Shown here: piece after piece, positions 45,899 through 54,513 of the stretch
How the letters are laid out: each line of letters starts with the position of its first letter
Numbering within the stretch: position 1 is the stretch's first letter
Source: Pseudonocardiales bacterium
Lineage (GTDB): Bacteria; Actinomycetota; Actinomycetes; Mycobacteriales; Pseudonocardiaceae
DNA length: 64,000 nt
Assembly: GCA_019243635.1 (NCBI GenBank)
Contig: JAFAUB010000008.1
Span: forward strand, 1 to 64,000
Direction: 5' to 3'
The notes under the pieces: generated by a model
Told to the model about the DNA's origin: nothing
The model's database searches: none
What the model saw: the letters and a program-made list of their open reading frames with translations, nothing else
Translations under genes and position numbers: made by a program

Positions 45899-46821
45899 GG
45901 GCGGGCTCCGGTCAGGGTGAGGTAGACGTCGTCCAGAGTCGGCTCGTGCAGACCGAGCTCGTCCGCCTCGATGCCCGCGTCGTCCAGCGCGCGCACCACG
46001 ACGGCTAGCGCGCGGGACGACTCGACCGGGGCGGTGAGCGTCCGGCCCGATTGCAGCGGGTCCAGCCCGGCTCGCCGCAGAGTGTCCAGCGCGGGGCCGA
46101 TGTTGACGGCGGCCAGCGTCGCGCTGACCGTCCGCCGGCCCACGCGGCTCTTGAGCTCGGCCGCAGTGCCCGCCGCCACGACCTGCCCCTGGGACAGCAC
46201 GGTGATGGTGTCGGCCAGTCGGTCGGCCTCGTCGAGGTACTGGGTGGTGAGCAGCACCGTGGTGCCGCCGGCCACCAGGGTGCGCACGACGTCCCACATG
46301 CCCAGCCGGCTCTCCGGGTCCAGTCCGGTGGTGGGCTCGTCGAGGAACACCACATCGGGCCGTCCGACCAGGCCACTGGCCAGGTCGAGTCTGCGCCGCA
46401 TCCCTCCGGAGTAGCCCTGGGCGGGCCGGTCGGCGGCCTCGGCGAGCCCGAAGAGCTCGAGCAACTCGGCGGCGCGCTGGCTCGCCTCGCGCCGGGAGGC
46501 ACCCAGCAGCCGGCCCAGCAGCACCAGGTTCTGGGTACCCGTGAGGTCCTCGTCCACCGAGGCGAACTGCCCGGTGACGCCGATCCGGCGGCGCACCTGC
46601 GCGGCGTCGCGCACCACGTCGAGGCCGGCTACCGTCGCGCTACCAGCGGTCGGGACGAACAGCGTGGTGAGGACGTTGACCAGGGTGGTCTTGCCCGCGC
46701 CGTTGTGCCCGAGCAGGCCGTGCACGGTACCGGCGGGAACCGCCACGCTCACCCCGTCCAAGGCGGTGACGTCGCCGAACGTCTTGCGCACGTCAACGGC
46801 GGCGATCATCAGCCCGCTCAC
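45895..46821 (-). CDS. ABC transporter ATPase (DrrA-like)
   Basis: The 308-aa ATPase has Walker A GHNGAGKTT, Q-loop area QFASVDEDLTG, signature YSGGMRRRLDLA, Walker B VVFLDEPTTGLDP and the switch region LTTQYLDEADRLAD. A C-terminal DUF4162-like extension ends LHEPTLDDVYLTLTGARP, typical of drug-exporting DrrA proteins. The GTG at 46821 is chosen because AGGAGC lies 4 nt upstream; the frame extends to 46881. It is the first gene of a coupled pair with the permease. Confidence 0.9.
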   Translation of the reverse strand: MSGLMIAAVDVRKTFGDVTALDGVSVAVPAGTVHGLLGHNGAGKTTLVNVLTTLFVPTAGSATVAGLDVVRDAAQVRRRIGVTGQFASVDEDLTGTQNLVLLGRLLGASRREASQRAAELLELFGLAEAADRPAQGYSGGMRRRLDLASGLVGRPDVVFLDEPTTGLDPESRLGMWDVVRTLVAGGTTVLLTTQYLDEADRLADTITVLSQGQVVAAGTAAELKSRVGRRTVSATLAAVNIGPALDTLRRAGLDPLQSGRTLTAPVESSRALAVVVRALDDAGIEADELGLHEPTLDDVYLTLTGARP

Positions 46822-47031
46822 TCGTGCTCCTCTCGTAGTGCACCATGCTCCGGGAATCTCGAGCAGCTCCGGCGAGGCCACCGGGACCAGCGGCCCCGAG
46901 TCCGGTCAGCACGCTTTTGCCCGGTATGTCTCGGTTACCGTACACGACATGGGGTGAACGTCGCTCAGCCGTTCCGTGACGAACAGCTCAACATTCTGTG
47001 TGCATTTGACTACAAAACGTCATCAAAGGTA

Positions 47032-47053
47032 CCCGTTCGGGTACTATACTCCC
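47032..47053 (+). promoter_or_regulatory. Palindrome abutting a TATACT box upstream of the Gly/Pro-rich membrane protein gene
   Basis: GTACCCG-TT-CGGGTAC (47032-47047) runs directly into TATACT (47048-47053). Overlap of a perfect dyad with a -10 box suggests a repressor operator. The gene start is about 70 nt downstream. Confidence 0.55.
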
Positions 47054-47123
47054 TCGTCCTGGTGACACACAGTCTTTGCTTTTGCACGATGACAGTACAG
47101 GGAGCGCCAGCAAGGGAGGCTGG

Positions 47124-47993
47124 ATGTCTTTCCTCCGCTGTGTGCTCACCATCATGGTGTTAGGCGCGTGTGCACTGCTTGCAGTCACCGTGAGTACGAC
47201 GCGGCTCGGCTCGGTCGAGCAGTCATCAGCGTTGATACTGCGGCCCGACTCCCCGAATATCATGCTCGCGCCCAACCTTGTGGGGTTACGGATCCCGAGC
47301 GGAATCACTGCCGATGTCATGCCAGCAGACCCGGGAGGCCCGGGAGACCATGGCCACGGAGGAGACCGAGGAGACCGGGGCTACGGAGGAGACCGAGGAG
47401 GCATGAACTGCCGAGGGGGCCGGGGGCACGAGGAAAACCAGGGCTGCCGAGGAGACCGGGGAGGCATGAACTGCCGAGGAGGCTGGGGCCACAACAGAAA
47501 CCAGGGCTATCAGAGGGACCCGGACTGCCCGACATTCCCGCCGCCGGTTCACGTACCTCCTCCGGCCCACGTGCCTCCGCCGGTCCATGTAGCGCCGCCG
47601 CCGGTTTATGTACCTCCTCCGATCCACGTAGCGCCGCCGCCGGTCCCTGCGGCCCCTCCTCCGGCCCCTCCCCCAGCAGCCCCCGTAGCGCCTCCTCCGG
47701 CCCCTCCTCCGAGCCTTCCTGTGGTCCCCGCAGCCTTCGAGCTGAGTCCGTGGTTGTGGCTGATCCCGCTGGGCATCGGACTATTGGTCGGGCTGTTGGT
47801 CTTGCTTGCCACTCAGGCCCGGAAAGGGCAGAAGTGGGTACGCGCGCATGTCCAAGCTGTTGCTGGAGCCGCTCCCAGCGCTGTCGCCGAGGTCATGGAG
47901 TCCCGGACAGACCGTTCACCGCCGACATGTGTCGTGCGCATCGAGCCACACGTCGATAGCGGCACGCAGGTTCTTGAGGGAGTGCACCAGTGA
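47124..47993 (+). CDS. Membrane protein with collagen-like Gly-rich and Pro-rich repeats
   Basis: The 289-aa protein has an N-terminal TM/signal segment (CVLTIMVLGACALLAVTV). About 70 residues of Gly/Asp/Arg collagen-like repeat follow (GGDRGDRGYGGDRGGMNCRGG, with a duplicated MNCRGG-GH unit), then a Pro-rich stretch of VHVPPP and APPP repeats. A second TM (WLWLIPLGIGLLVGLLVLL) and a basic cytoplasmic tail end the protein. Low complexity makes homology unreliable. GGGAGG precedes the ATG at 47124. It is coupled to the next gene (GTGA). Confidence 0.65.
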   Translation: MSFLRCVLTIMVLGACALLAVTVSTTRLGSVEQSSALILRPDSPNIMLAPNLVGLRIPSGITADVMPADPGGPGDHGHGGDRGDRGYGGDRGGMNCRGGRGHEENQGCRGDRGGMNCRGGWGHNRNQGYQRDPDCPTFPPPVHVPPPAHVPPPVHVAPPPVYVPPPIHVAPPPVPAAPPPAPPPAAPVAPPPAPPPSLPVVPAAFELSPWLWLIPLGIGLLVGLLVLLATQARKGQKWVRAHVQAVAGAAPSAVAEVMESRTDRSPPTCVVRIEPHVDSGTQVLEGVHQ

Positions 47994-48637
47994 GCCCAGC
48001 CGACCTCACCGAACCGTTGTCGGCCCGGGTGTTCCTTCTTGGCGATACCACCGACACCGTGGAGATACTCGCCCGCTCGCTCAGCGAACAAGGCCTGTCC
48101 CCCTTCACGATCCAGGGCCTCCGCAACCTGTCCGGCTCAGCCCTGCAGGCCGTCAACCACGAGATCGCCACAGTCGCCGACGGACTCCTTGACCTCGACC
48201 TCGGGGACGTCCTGATGTCCGGCTGGTGCAAGTACACCGAGCTGGCTCAAGCAGCGGACCGCACGTTTGCCAGTCCGGGCAGCGAGGAGGTTGTGGTCCT
48301 GGCGACTCACCGCGTCAGCTCGACACACCATCCGTCCGTCGAGCTGCTCGTCGATGATGTCACGGTCCACACCTTCGTTTTCGAGCTGAAGGTGGTGTTC
48401 GACCTCACCAGGGTCGCGGCGGTGATACGAGGGGGTGACCTGGTGGCGCTGCGGGGAGGTGAGTGCGTCATCACCGCCACGCTCACCTTGGAAGGAACAC
48501 CGTTGGAGCTGTCGCGGAAAGGTCGCGTCGACCTCACCCTGGTCGTTGCGCTCCGCCGGCCTATTCCACTGGTTCGGCGGGGCCACTGTACGCCCACGTC
48601 TCGCCTCGACCGTCTGGCGCCCTTCGGCCGGCCTTAG
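47990..48637 (+). CDS. Hypothetical soluble protein coupled to the Gly/Pro-rich membrane protein
   Basis: The 215-aa protein is not recognised. It has the conserved-looking segment ASPGSEEVVVLATHRVSSTHHPSVELLVDDVTVHTFVFELKVVFDLTRVAAVI, beta-strand rich and possibly a single domain, and an Arg-rich tail. The GTG start overlaps the previous stop. It is likely the cytoplasmic partner of the membrane protein, since the two are co-transcribed. Confidence 0.6.
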   Translation: MSPADLTEPLSARVFLLGDTTDTVEILARSLSEQGLSPFTIQGLRNLSGSALQAVNHEIATVADGLLDLDLGDVLMSGWCKYTELAQAADRTFASPGSEEVVVLATHRVSSTHHPSVELLVDDVTVHTFVFELKVVFDLTRVAAVIRGGDLVALRGGECVITATLTLEGTPLELSRKGRVDLTLVVALRRPIPLVRRGHCTPTSRLDRLAPFGRP

Positions 48638-48713
48638 TGGTGGGCGCCGGAAGTCCGTCGGGGGTGCCCTGGGCCAGTGAGAGTGCGTTAGCCCCCAGTT
48701 ATCCGCGCACGGG

Positions 48714-50384
48714 TCATCCGCAGACGGCGCCCTGCGCGGCGGAGCCCACCAGCCGGGCGTACTTGGCCAGCACACCGCGCAGCGGTCGCTGCGGGGCCGT
48801 CCACTCCCGCCGGCGCCGCGCCAGCTCCTCGGCGTCGACCTCGAGGTTCAGCTCGCGGCGCGCCACATCCAGCACGATCGGGTCACCGTCGCGGACCAGC
48901 GCGATCGGCCCGCCGTGCGCCGCTTCGGGAGCCACGTGACCGACGCACAAGCCGGTGGTGCCGCCGGAGAAGCGCCCGTCGGTGAGCAGCAGGACGTCCT
49001 TGCCCAGCCCGGCGCCCTTGATCGCGCCGGTGACCGCGAGCATCTCGCGCATCCCCGGCCCGCCTCGCGGGCCCTCGTACCGGATCACCACGACGTCTCC
49101 TGGCCGCAGGTCCGGGACAGCTTCCATCGCGGCCTGCTCACCGTCGAACACCCGAGCGACCCCGGCGAACTCAGCGCTGTCGAAGCCCGCGGTCTTCACC
49201 ACCGCACCGTCGGGGGCCAGCGAGCCGCGCAGGATGGTGATCCCCCCGGTGGGGTGGATCGGGTCGGCGAGACTGTGCAGGATCTTCCCGTCCAGGTCGG
49301 GCGGGTCCAGCTCGGCGAGGTTCTCGGCGACGGTGCGCCCGGTGACGGTGAGGCAGTCGCCATCCAGCAGTCCCGCCGCCAGCAGCGCCTTCATCACCAC
49401 CGGCACACCACCGACCTGGTCCACGGAGGCCATCACATGGGCACCGAAGGGCTTGACGTCGGCCAGGTGCGGCACCGCGGCGCCCACCCGGTTGAAGTCG
49501 TCCAGCTCCAGCGGCACCTCGGCCTCGTGGGCGATGGCGAGTAGGTGCAGCACCGCGTTGGTGGAGCCGCCGAAGGCCATCACCACCGCGATCGCGTTCT
49601 CGAACGCCTCCCGGGTGAGGATCCGCCGGGCGGTGATCCCGCGTTTGATCAGGTCCACCACCGCGCTGCCGCTGGCGCGGGCGAACCCGTCACGACGCCG
49701 GTCCACCGCAGGCGGGCTGGCCGAGCCGGGTAGCGACATGCCCAGTGCCTCGGCCGCGCAGGCCATCGTGTTGGCGGTGTACATCCCGCCGCAGGCACCC
49801 TCACCAGGGCAGAGCGCGCGCTCGATCGCATCGACCTCCGCCCGGCTGATCAGGCCGCGGACGCAGGCCCCCACCGCCTCGAAGGCGTCGATGATGGTGA
49901 TCTCCCGGTCACCCACCAGCCCGGGCAGGATGGTGCCGCCGTAGAGGAACACCGCCGCCAGGTCGAGCCGCGCGGCGGCCATCAGCATCCCGGGCAGGCT
50001 CTTGTCGCAGCCGGCCAGCAGCACTGTTCCGTCCAGCCGCTCGGCTTCGACCACGGTCTCCACCGAGTCGGCGATCACCTCGCGGGAGACCAGCGAGTAG
50101 TGCATCCCGATGTGTCCCATGGAGATGCCGTCGGAGACGGTGATCGTGCCGAACTCCATGGGGAAGCCCCCAGCGGCGTGCACGCCCTCCTTGCTCGCCT
50201 TGGCCAACCGGTCCAGGGACAGGTTGCAGGGGGTGATCTCGTTCCAGGACGAGGCGACTCCGATCTGCGGCTTGGCGAAGTCGCCATCGCGCATGCCCAC
50301 CCCCCGCAACATGCCCCGGGCCGCCGCCCGTTCCAGCCCCTCCGTGACATCCCCACTACGCGGCTTCACATCCGACGCATCCAT
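48714..50384 (-). CDS. ilvD: Dihydroxy-acid dehydratase
   Basis: It is an Fe-S dependent dehydratase of valine/isoleucine/leucine synthesis. The protein of about 556 aa carries the cluster cysteines in [15 protein letters not shown] and [14 protein letters not shown], and [19 protein letters not shown] near the C terminus. The ATG at 50384 ([16 protein letters not shown]) is used; an in-frame upstream start at 50429 is possible. A palindromic region with inverted GGAGACATA arms lies just upstream. Confidence 0.95.
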   Translation of the reverse strand: MDASDVKPRSGDVTEGLERAAARGMLRGVGMRDGDFAKPQIGVASSWNEITPCNLSLDRLAKASKEGVHAAGGFPMEFGTITVSDGISMGHIGMHYSLVSREVIADSVETVVEAERLDGTVLLAGCDKSLPGMLMAAARLDLAAVFLYGGTILPGLVGDREITIIDAFEAVGACVRGLISRAEVDAIERALCPGEGACGGMYTANTMACAAEALGMSLPGSASPPAVDRRRDGFARASGSAVVDLIKRGITARRILTREAFENAIAVVMAFGGSTNAVLHLLAIAHEAEVPLELDDFNRVGAAVPHLADVKPFGAHVMASVDQVGGVPVVMKALLAAGLLDGDCLTVTGRTVAENLAELDPPDLDGKILHSLADPIHPTGGITILRGSLAPDGAVVKTAGFDSAEFAGVARVFDGEQAAMEAVPDLRPGDVVVIRYEGPRGGPGMREMLAVTGAIKGAGLGKDVLLLTDGRFSGGTTGLCVGHVAPEAAHGGPIALVRDGDPIVLDVARRELNLEVDAEELARRRREWTAPQRPLRGVLAKYARLVGSAAQGAVCG

Positions 50385-50426
50385 ACCCCCCAGCATCCCG
50401 CATCCCAGCGCCGCGCTCTTCCCTGG

Positions 50427-50478
50427 CATGGAGACATATCGGGGTCATCGAGCGCTCGAGCCCGTTATGTCTCCCATG
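50427..50478. promoter_or_regulatory. Nested palindromes upstream of ilvD
   Basis: CATGGAGACATA (50427-50438) and TATGTCTCCCATG (50466-50478) pair except for one inserted base, with a CGAGCGCTCG palindrome (50449-50458) centred inside. It lies between ilvD and the divergent PEBP gene and may be an operator for either. Confidence 0.5.
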
Positions 50479-50560
50479 TCGGGAGGGATCCGGGGGGATT
50501 GGGCGGGTCTTGGGCGACATGTCTCGCCGACTGGGCGATCGGCGATAGCATCGACCCACT

Positions 50561-51016
50561 ATGGGGCTCACTCTCACCAGCTCGGTCTTCGCCGACAACG
50601 CATCCGTTCCCGTCCAGTACACCTGTGACGGCGACAACGTGTCGCCGCCGCTGGCGTGGTCGGAGGTACCGGAGGGCACTGCGGAGCTGGTCCTGCTCTT
50701 CGAGGATACCGACGCCCCGGGAGGCACCCAGGTGTACTGGGTCCTCTTCGGGCTCAACCCCGCCAGTGGAGGGCTGGAGGAGGGGAAAGTGCCCGCGGAG
50801 GCCGTAGGCGGCAAGAACGACTACGGCCGCACGGACTGGGCCGGACCATGCCCCCCGATCGGGCGGGCGCACCGCTTCGTCTTCACCCTGCTCGCTCTGT
50901 CGGAGCCCAGCGGCCTCGCCGAGGGTGCCAGCCCGCGCAACGACCTACCGCAGGCCCTCACGGGCAAGGTGCTGGCCCAGGCCCAGCTCACCGGTGAGTA
51001 CGCTCGCCGGCGTTAG
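50561..51016 (+). CDS. YbhB/YbcL family (PEBP, Raf kinase inhibitor-like) protein
   Basis: The 151-aa protein has the PEBP hallmarks: YTCDGDNVSPPLAWSEVPEGTAELVLLFEDTDAPGG, WVLFGLNP, YGRTDWAGPCPPIGRAHRFVFTLLAL. Bacterial members are of unknown function. A TAGCAT box lies 9 nt before the ATG. It is divergent from ilvD. Confidence 0.9.
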   Translation: MGLTLTSSVFADNASVPVQYTCDGDNVSPPLAWSEVPEGTAELVLLFEDTDAPGGTQVYWVLFGLNPASGGLEEGKVPAEAVGGKNDYGRTDWAGPCPPIGRAHRFVFTLLALSEPSGLAEGASPRNDLPQALTGKVLAQAQLTGEYARRR

Positions 51017-51109
51017 GCGCCACCGGCCCGGTCCGCTACCTGACGCCGGTGCCTCGACGGCAGGAGCGGTGGCGCGCATCAGCCGGTCAGATGCTCGACG
51101 TGCACAATG

Positions 51110-51145
51110 ACGTCATGGTGTGCGCCGACGTCGTGGTGTGCGCCG
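51110..51145. repeat. 18-bp tandem duplication
   Basis: ACGTCATGGTGTGCGCCG (51110-51127) is followed by a copy with one change (51128-51145). It lies between the PEBP gene and the Cys-rich protein gene and has no obvious function. Confidence 0.75.
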
Positions 51146-51205
51146 CGATATGCCGGGTCGCGCCACACCATGCTGACGCGGGCGACCGTCCACCAAGGAG
51201 AAGCG

Positions 51206-51556
51206 ATGCCTGACCAGGGGCCCATGACGGACGGCCGGTGCGGGGACCCGGAGCTGTCCCAGGAGCTTCGAGACGCGCTCACCCTGCTGCGTGAGCACAG
51301 CGACAACGACGACTTTCACACTCTGGTCGATGACCTGCTGGCTGGGCGGTGCGGCCTCGTCGAGGCGTCCGGCACGGCGGCGTTCAGCGACGTGGTCTTC
51401 GCCGGTATCGCCCGCGAGATCGGTCATCTGACCGAGGACGAGAAGCGGCGTCTCGCCGCACCAGCCGAGTCATCCGCCGCCGCGGCGGAGTCCTGCGCCA
51501 CTCCCTGCGCCGACTGCTCCGGAGTGTGCGCGCTGCGCGGCTCCTCGAGTCAGTGA
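51206..51556 (+). CDS. Hypothetical protein with Cys-rich C terminus
   Basis: The 116-aa protein has an acidic helical body (ELSQELRDALTLLREHSDNDDFHTLVDDLLAG, IAREIGHLTEDEKRRL) and a C-terminal cluster CATPCADCSGVCAL that could bind metal. AAGGAG lies 5-6 nt before the ATG at 51206. It is not recognised. Confidence 0.6.
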   Translation: MPDQGPMTDGRCGDPELSQELRDALTLLREHSDNDDFHTLVDDLLAGRCGLVEASGTAAFSDVVFAGIAREIGHLTEDEKRRLAAPAESSAAAAESCATPCADCSGVCALRGSSSQ

Positions 51557-51649
51557 AGCCTCACACAGACGCCGCGGAACCGACGTGGCCGGGGCGCCGT
51601 GAACTCGACGAAACCAACCTGTGGGCAAGAAGGCACGAGCAGGCGCCGG

Positions 51650-52192
51650 TCATTGCTGGACGTACCCGGTCTCCTCGACCAGAGCTTCAAGACCATATCG
51701 CGCCACGTGCTCCGCGTTGTCCAGATCGATGGTGCGGACGCCGTCGCGCCTCAGCCGTTCGTTGACAGCAGGCAGGTTGCTGCGCACGGTCTCCTTCTCG
51801 GCTTCCGTGGTCTTACCTCGATGCGGCCTGCCCGCATACTCCAGAACCGAGTAGTCCAGCTTCTCAGTCGCCGCCGCCGGGGCGGGCCTAGCGTACCTGC
51901 GCGGTGGGTACGCCGGTTCTGCTCGCCGGATGACGTCCACCATATCGACACCGCCGGCAAGCTTGTTGAACGTTTCGATCTCCATCGTGACGGCTTCCGG
52001 CTCTGACCCGTCACCCTGGTAAAGCTTGAGGCTGACGACGCTCAGCGCACCCTTTCGGATGGGCTCAACCTCGTCCTCGGCAACCTCGATCTCCACCGGG
52101 CCATCGCCGAGCGCCGGGTGCTGCTCGATGACGACGCGTACCACAGCGTCGTCATCGATGATCTTATTGGTCAAGTCCGAGAAGCGAACCAT
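51650..52192 (-). CDS. Hypothetical protein
   Basis: The 180-aa protein is not recognised. An N-terminal beta-rich domain (VVRVVIEQHPALGDGPVEIEVAEDEVEPI) is followed by a segment SVVSLKLYQGDGSEPEAVTMEIETFNKLAGG and a helical C terminus (NLPAVNERLRRDGVRTIDLDNAEHVARYGLEALVEETG). The start at 52192 is chosen; 52204 and 52216 are alternatives. It lies at the edge of the restriction-modification island. Confidence 0.6.
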   Translation of the reverse strand: MVRFSDLTNKIIDDDAVVRVVIEQHPALGDGPVEIEVAEDEVEPIRKGALSVVSLKLYQGDGSEPEAVTMEIETFNKLAGGVDMVDVIRRAEPAYPPRRYARPAPAAATEKLDYSVLEYAGRPHRGKTTEAEKETVRSNLPAVNERLRRDGVRTIDLDNAEHVARYGLEALVEETGYVQQ

Positions 52193-52216
52193 ACGCTGCG
52201 CCATACCGTGCTGCAC

Positions 52217-53141
52217 CTCTTCCTTCCGCGGAACAGACTCGCGGAGGATGTTACCACCAGCGTCGACGAGCCTTCCAGAGGGGTATTGACAATGGGGTCA
52301 TGAAGCCACACCGTCACCGGCGCGCTCAGCCGAGCGCGAACCTGACTCAGGGAGTTTTTCGCGGGCATCCCCGAAGACGGCCTAATCATTGCCATCGGCC
52401 GGGAGACTAGTTCGCCAGCCTCCCCGCGTGGAAGGCTGACCGAGTCATCGGACCGTCATGGCACTCATCCGAGGAATCCGTCACGGCCTGCGACGGATGA
52501 CATTCCGATGGCATCGCCGGAAGGGCCGTGCCGCACACGGTGACGATCACAGGCTTGCGGCGCACCGACCATGGCGAGCCGGCCGAGTACCACCTGCCCC
52601 ACGGCCGTTTCAAGATCATCAATTGCGAGTTCGGTGCGGGGATGGACCACTGTCACCGGGTGCACGGCCCCGCCAGAGCCACAGGAACACCCGTGACCCG
52701 CAGCCATGCCCAGCGGCGAGGTATAAGAGTGAGAGCCGACCAGGGCTCCCCACCTCCCCGCTGAGATGAGACTCTGCCGGAGCCCTGTCACCGGGTGCGG
52801 GCAGGGGGTGGATATTCCTTGGTGGATCGCGCCCACCGGGGCGGTATCGGGGTGTGATCAAGGTGGGCGAATCGAAATCCTGGCGCAAGCTCCGAACCAA
52901 TGATCTTGAAACGACCGTGCCACCTGCCCACCTGCGGTCGTTCGCCGCCGAGGGCTCGCGCATCCACGTCACCGGAGCGCGGGGATCGACACGCTCGCTG
53001 GACTGGCTAGCTCAGCGCACGGTGAAGCCGGTCCGGGAGCCACGCGACCGGTGGGAATCGAGCCGGGCGGCCCCGTTGAAGGGGCCGTATGAGCGGACTC
53101 GTCGATATGGGTATGGTCGTGCAACGTAAAGACGCCAGGGG
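52217..53141. other. Gene-poor stretch upstream of the restriction-modification genes
   Basis: About 920 bp without a supported gene. Short frames here lack SD sites and family similarity. It has small hairpins (AACGACCG/CGGTCGTT near 52907 and CGGCCCC/GGGGCCG near 53069-53089). It is likely debris at an insertion boundary. Confidence 0.45.
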
Positions 53142-53948
53142 ATGAGCCACGAACCCGGGAGCAAGATGGTGAGCGCCACGTTCGCGACTCGTCTGCTCGG
53201 CTGGAAGGACAGCCCGAGGCGGGATGGTGAACCGAAGAACAAGCTGGCTTGGGCGCACGTACCCAACTGCGCAGACGTGGACAGCGCCGAGTCGATGCGA
53301 CTGGCCGCAGGCATGCTCGATAACCTCGAGGTAACCCGTGGAGTCCTGTCTGATGTTCCGCTGAACCCAGGTGGACCGCTTGAGCAGTTGGTCGCAGCGG
53401 ATCTCGCCGACAGGCTGCCCGTGCGCGCGCCAGGACGGCGCTGGAACGTTCGACGAGGACAGGTAGTCACCTCCTTCGCGCAGTACGAGCACCTCAACGA
53501 GCTCGACCGACTGGTCAACGCGAATCCCGAATTGCGTATCACGATCGGCAAGGATTACCTCATCAAACCAGACGTCACGATCGGCCTGGAGGACACGTCG
53601 ATCCTTGGCAAGAAACCCTTCCTGCACGCCGCGATATCATGCAAGTGGACAATTCGCAGCGACCGAGTCCAGAACATCCGCCACGAGTTCAATCAGATGA
53701 TCAGACACCGCAGAGGTCGTCAACCCCACCTCGTGACGGTGACGGCGGAGCCGCTACCGTCACGCCTCGCGTCAATCGCTCGAGGTACCGGGGAGGTCGA
53801 CGCGGTGTACCACGTCGCATTGGAGGCGCTGGCGGCTGCAATTGATGCCGAGGGCAACGATGAGCAGGTCGATGCATGGGACGAGTGCATCGGGCAGAAA
53901 CGTCTGCTGAGCTACGACGACCTCGTGGAGACGATCGCCGCCTGGTGA
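53142..53948 (+). CDS. NgoMIV/NaeI-like type II restriction endonuclease
   Basis: The 268-aa protein matches the NgoMIV family, whose founder cuts GCCGGC. Its core reads LHAAISCKWTIRSDRVQNIRHEF, the family's SCK active-site segment with a downstream Glu, and TVTAEPLPSRLASIARGTGEVDAVYHVALEAL. PDVTIG upstream supplies the catalytic Asp. ATG at 53166 (MVSATFATRLLGW), with GGGAG 4 nt upstream, is a strong alternative start. The C5 methylase and Vsr nearby complete the island. Confidence 0.85.
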   Translation: MSHEPGSKMVSATFATRLLGWKDSPRRDGEPKNKLAWAHVPNCADVDSAESMRLAAGMLDNLEVTRGVLSDVPLNPGGPLEQLVAADLADRLPVRAPGRRWNVRRGQVVTSFAQYEHLNELDRLVNANPELRITIGKDYLIKPDVTIGLEDTSILGKKPFLHAAISCKWTIRSDRVQNIRHEFNQMIRHRRGRQPHLVTVTAEPLPSRLASIARGTGEVDAVYHVALEALAAAIDAEGNDEQVDAWDECIGQKRLLSYDDLVETIAAW

Positions 53949-53996
53949 GGAGACCCACAGGTGACGATCACCGGCACGTCGACGGCCCGGCGCACC

Positions 53997-54458
53997 TCAC
54001 CCTCGGCTCGTGGAGGCGCCGTCGCCGTGCTTGCCGCTGGGTCGTCGCTCGTTCACGATCCTGTGGATTCTGGCAGCAGCCTGGTGCGGGTCTTCGTGCT
54101 CCCACACCCGGATGCTGGTCCACCCTGCGTCAGCGAGCCTGCGGTCCGTGTCACGGTCTCGTACCCGGTTGGTGAGAACCTTCTCCGCCCAGAACGCGGC
54201 GTTGGTCGCAGCGACGGTGTGGTGCTCGGGGCAGCCGTGCCAGAAGCAACCGTCCATGAACACAGCGACTCGCGCCGAGCTGAACACCATGTCCGCGGTG
54301 CGCCTGACCTGCGGAAGTGGTCGCGCTGATACGCGATAACGGAGTCCCAGAGCGTGGACGGCGGAGCGCAGGGCCAGTTCGGGCTTGGTATCGCGACCCC
54401 GGTTGGACTGCATGCTCGCCCGTGCCCCGGGTGACGATGCCCATGAGTCCGCTGCCAC
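53997..54458 (-). CDS. vsr: Very short patch repair (Vsr) endonuclease
   Basis: The 153-aa protein nicks T:G mismatches that arise where 5-methylcytosine deaminates. It has SWASSPGARASMQSNRGRDTKPELALRSAVHALGLRYRV at the N terminus and the zinc/catalytic DGCFWHGCPEHH, then WxxxVWEHED. GTG at 54458 is the start. It is convergent with the restriction gene and divergent from the methylase gene, as expected for a C5-methylase-associated Vsr. Confidence 0.9.
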   Translation of the reverse strand: MAADSWASSPGARASMQSNRGRDTKPELALRSAVHALGLRYRVSARPLPQVRRTADMVFSSARVAVFMDGCFWHGCPEHHTVAATNAAFWAEKVLTNRVRDRDTDRRLADAGWTSIRVWEHEDPHQAAARIHRIVNERRPSGKHGDGASTSRG

Positions 54459-54513
54459 ATGCCGAGCCTAGAGGCGGCGTGCCGTGCGGTCACCGTCGGT
54501 GTGGGTGCATAGC

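Noticed and set aside
52854..53129. 91-aa plus-strand frame before the restriction gene
   Set aside because: No SD, no family similarity, Arg-rich; likely debris.
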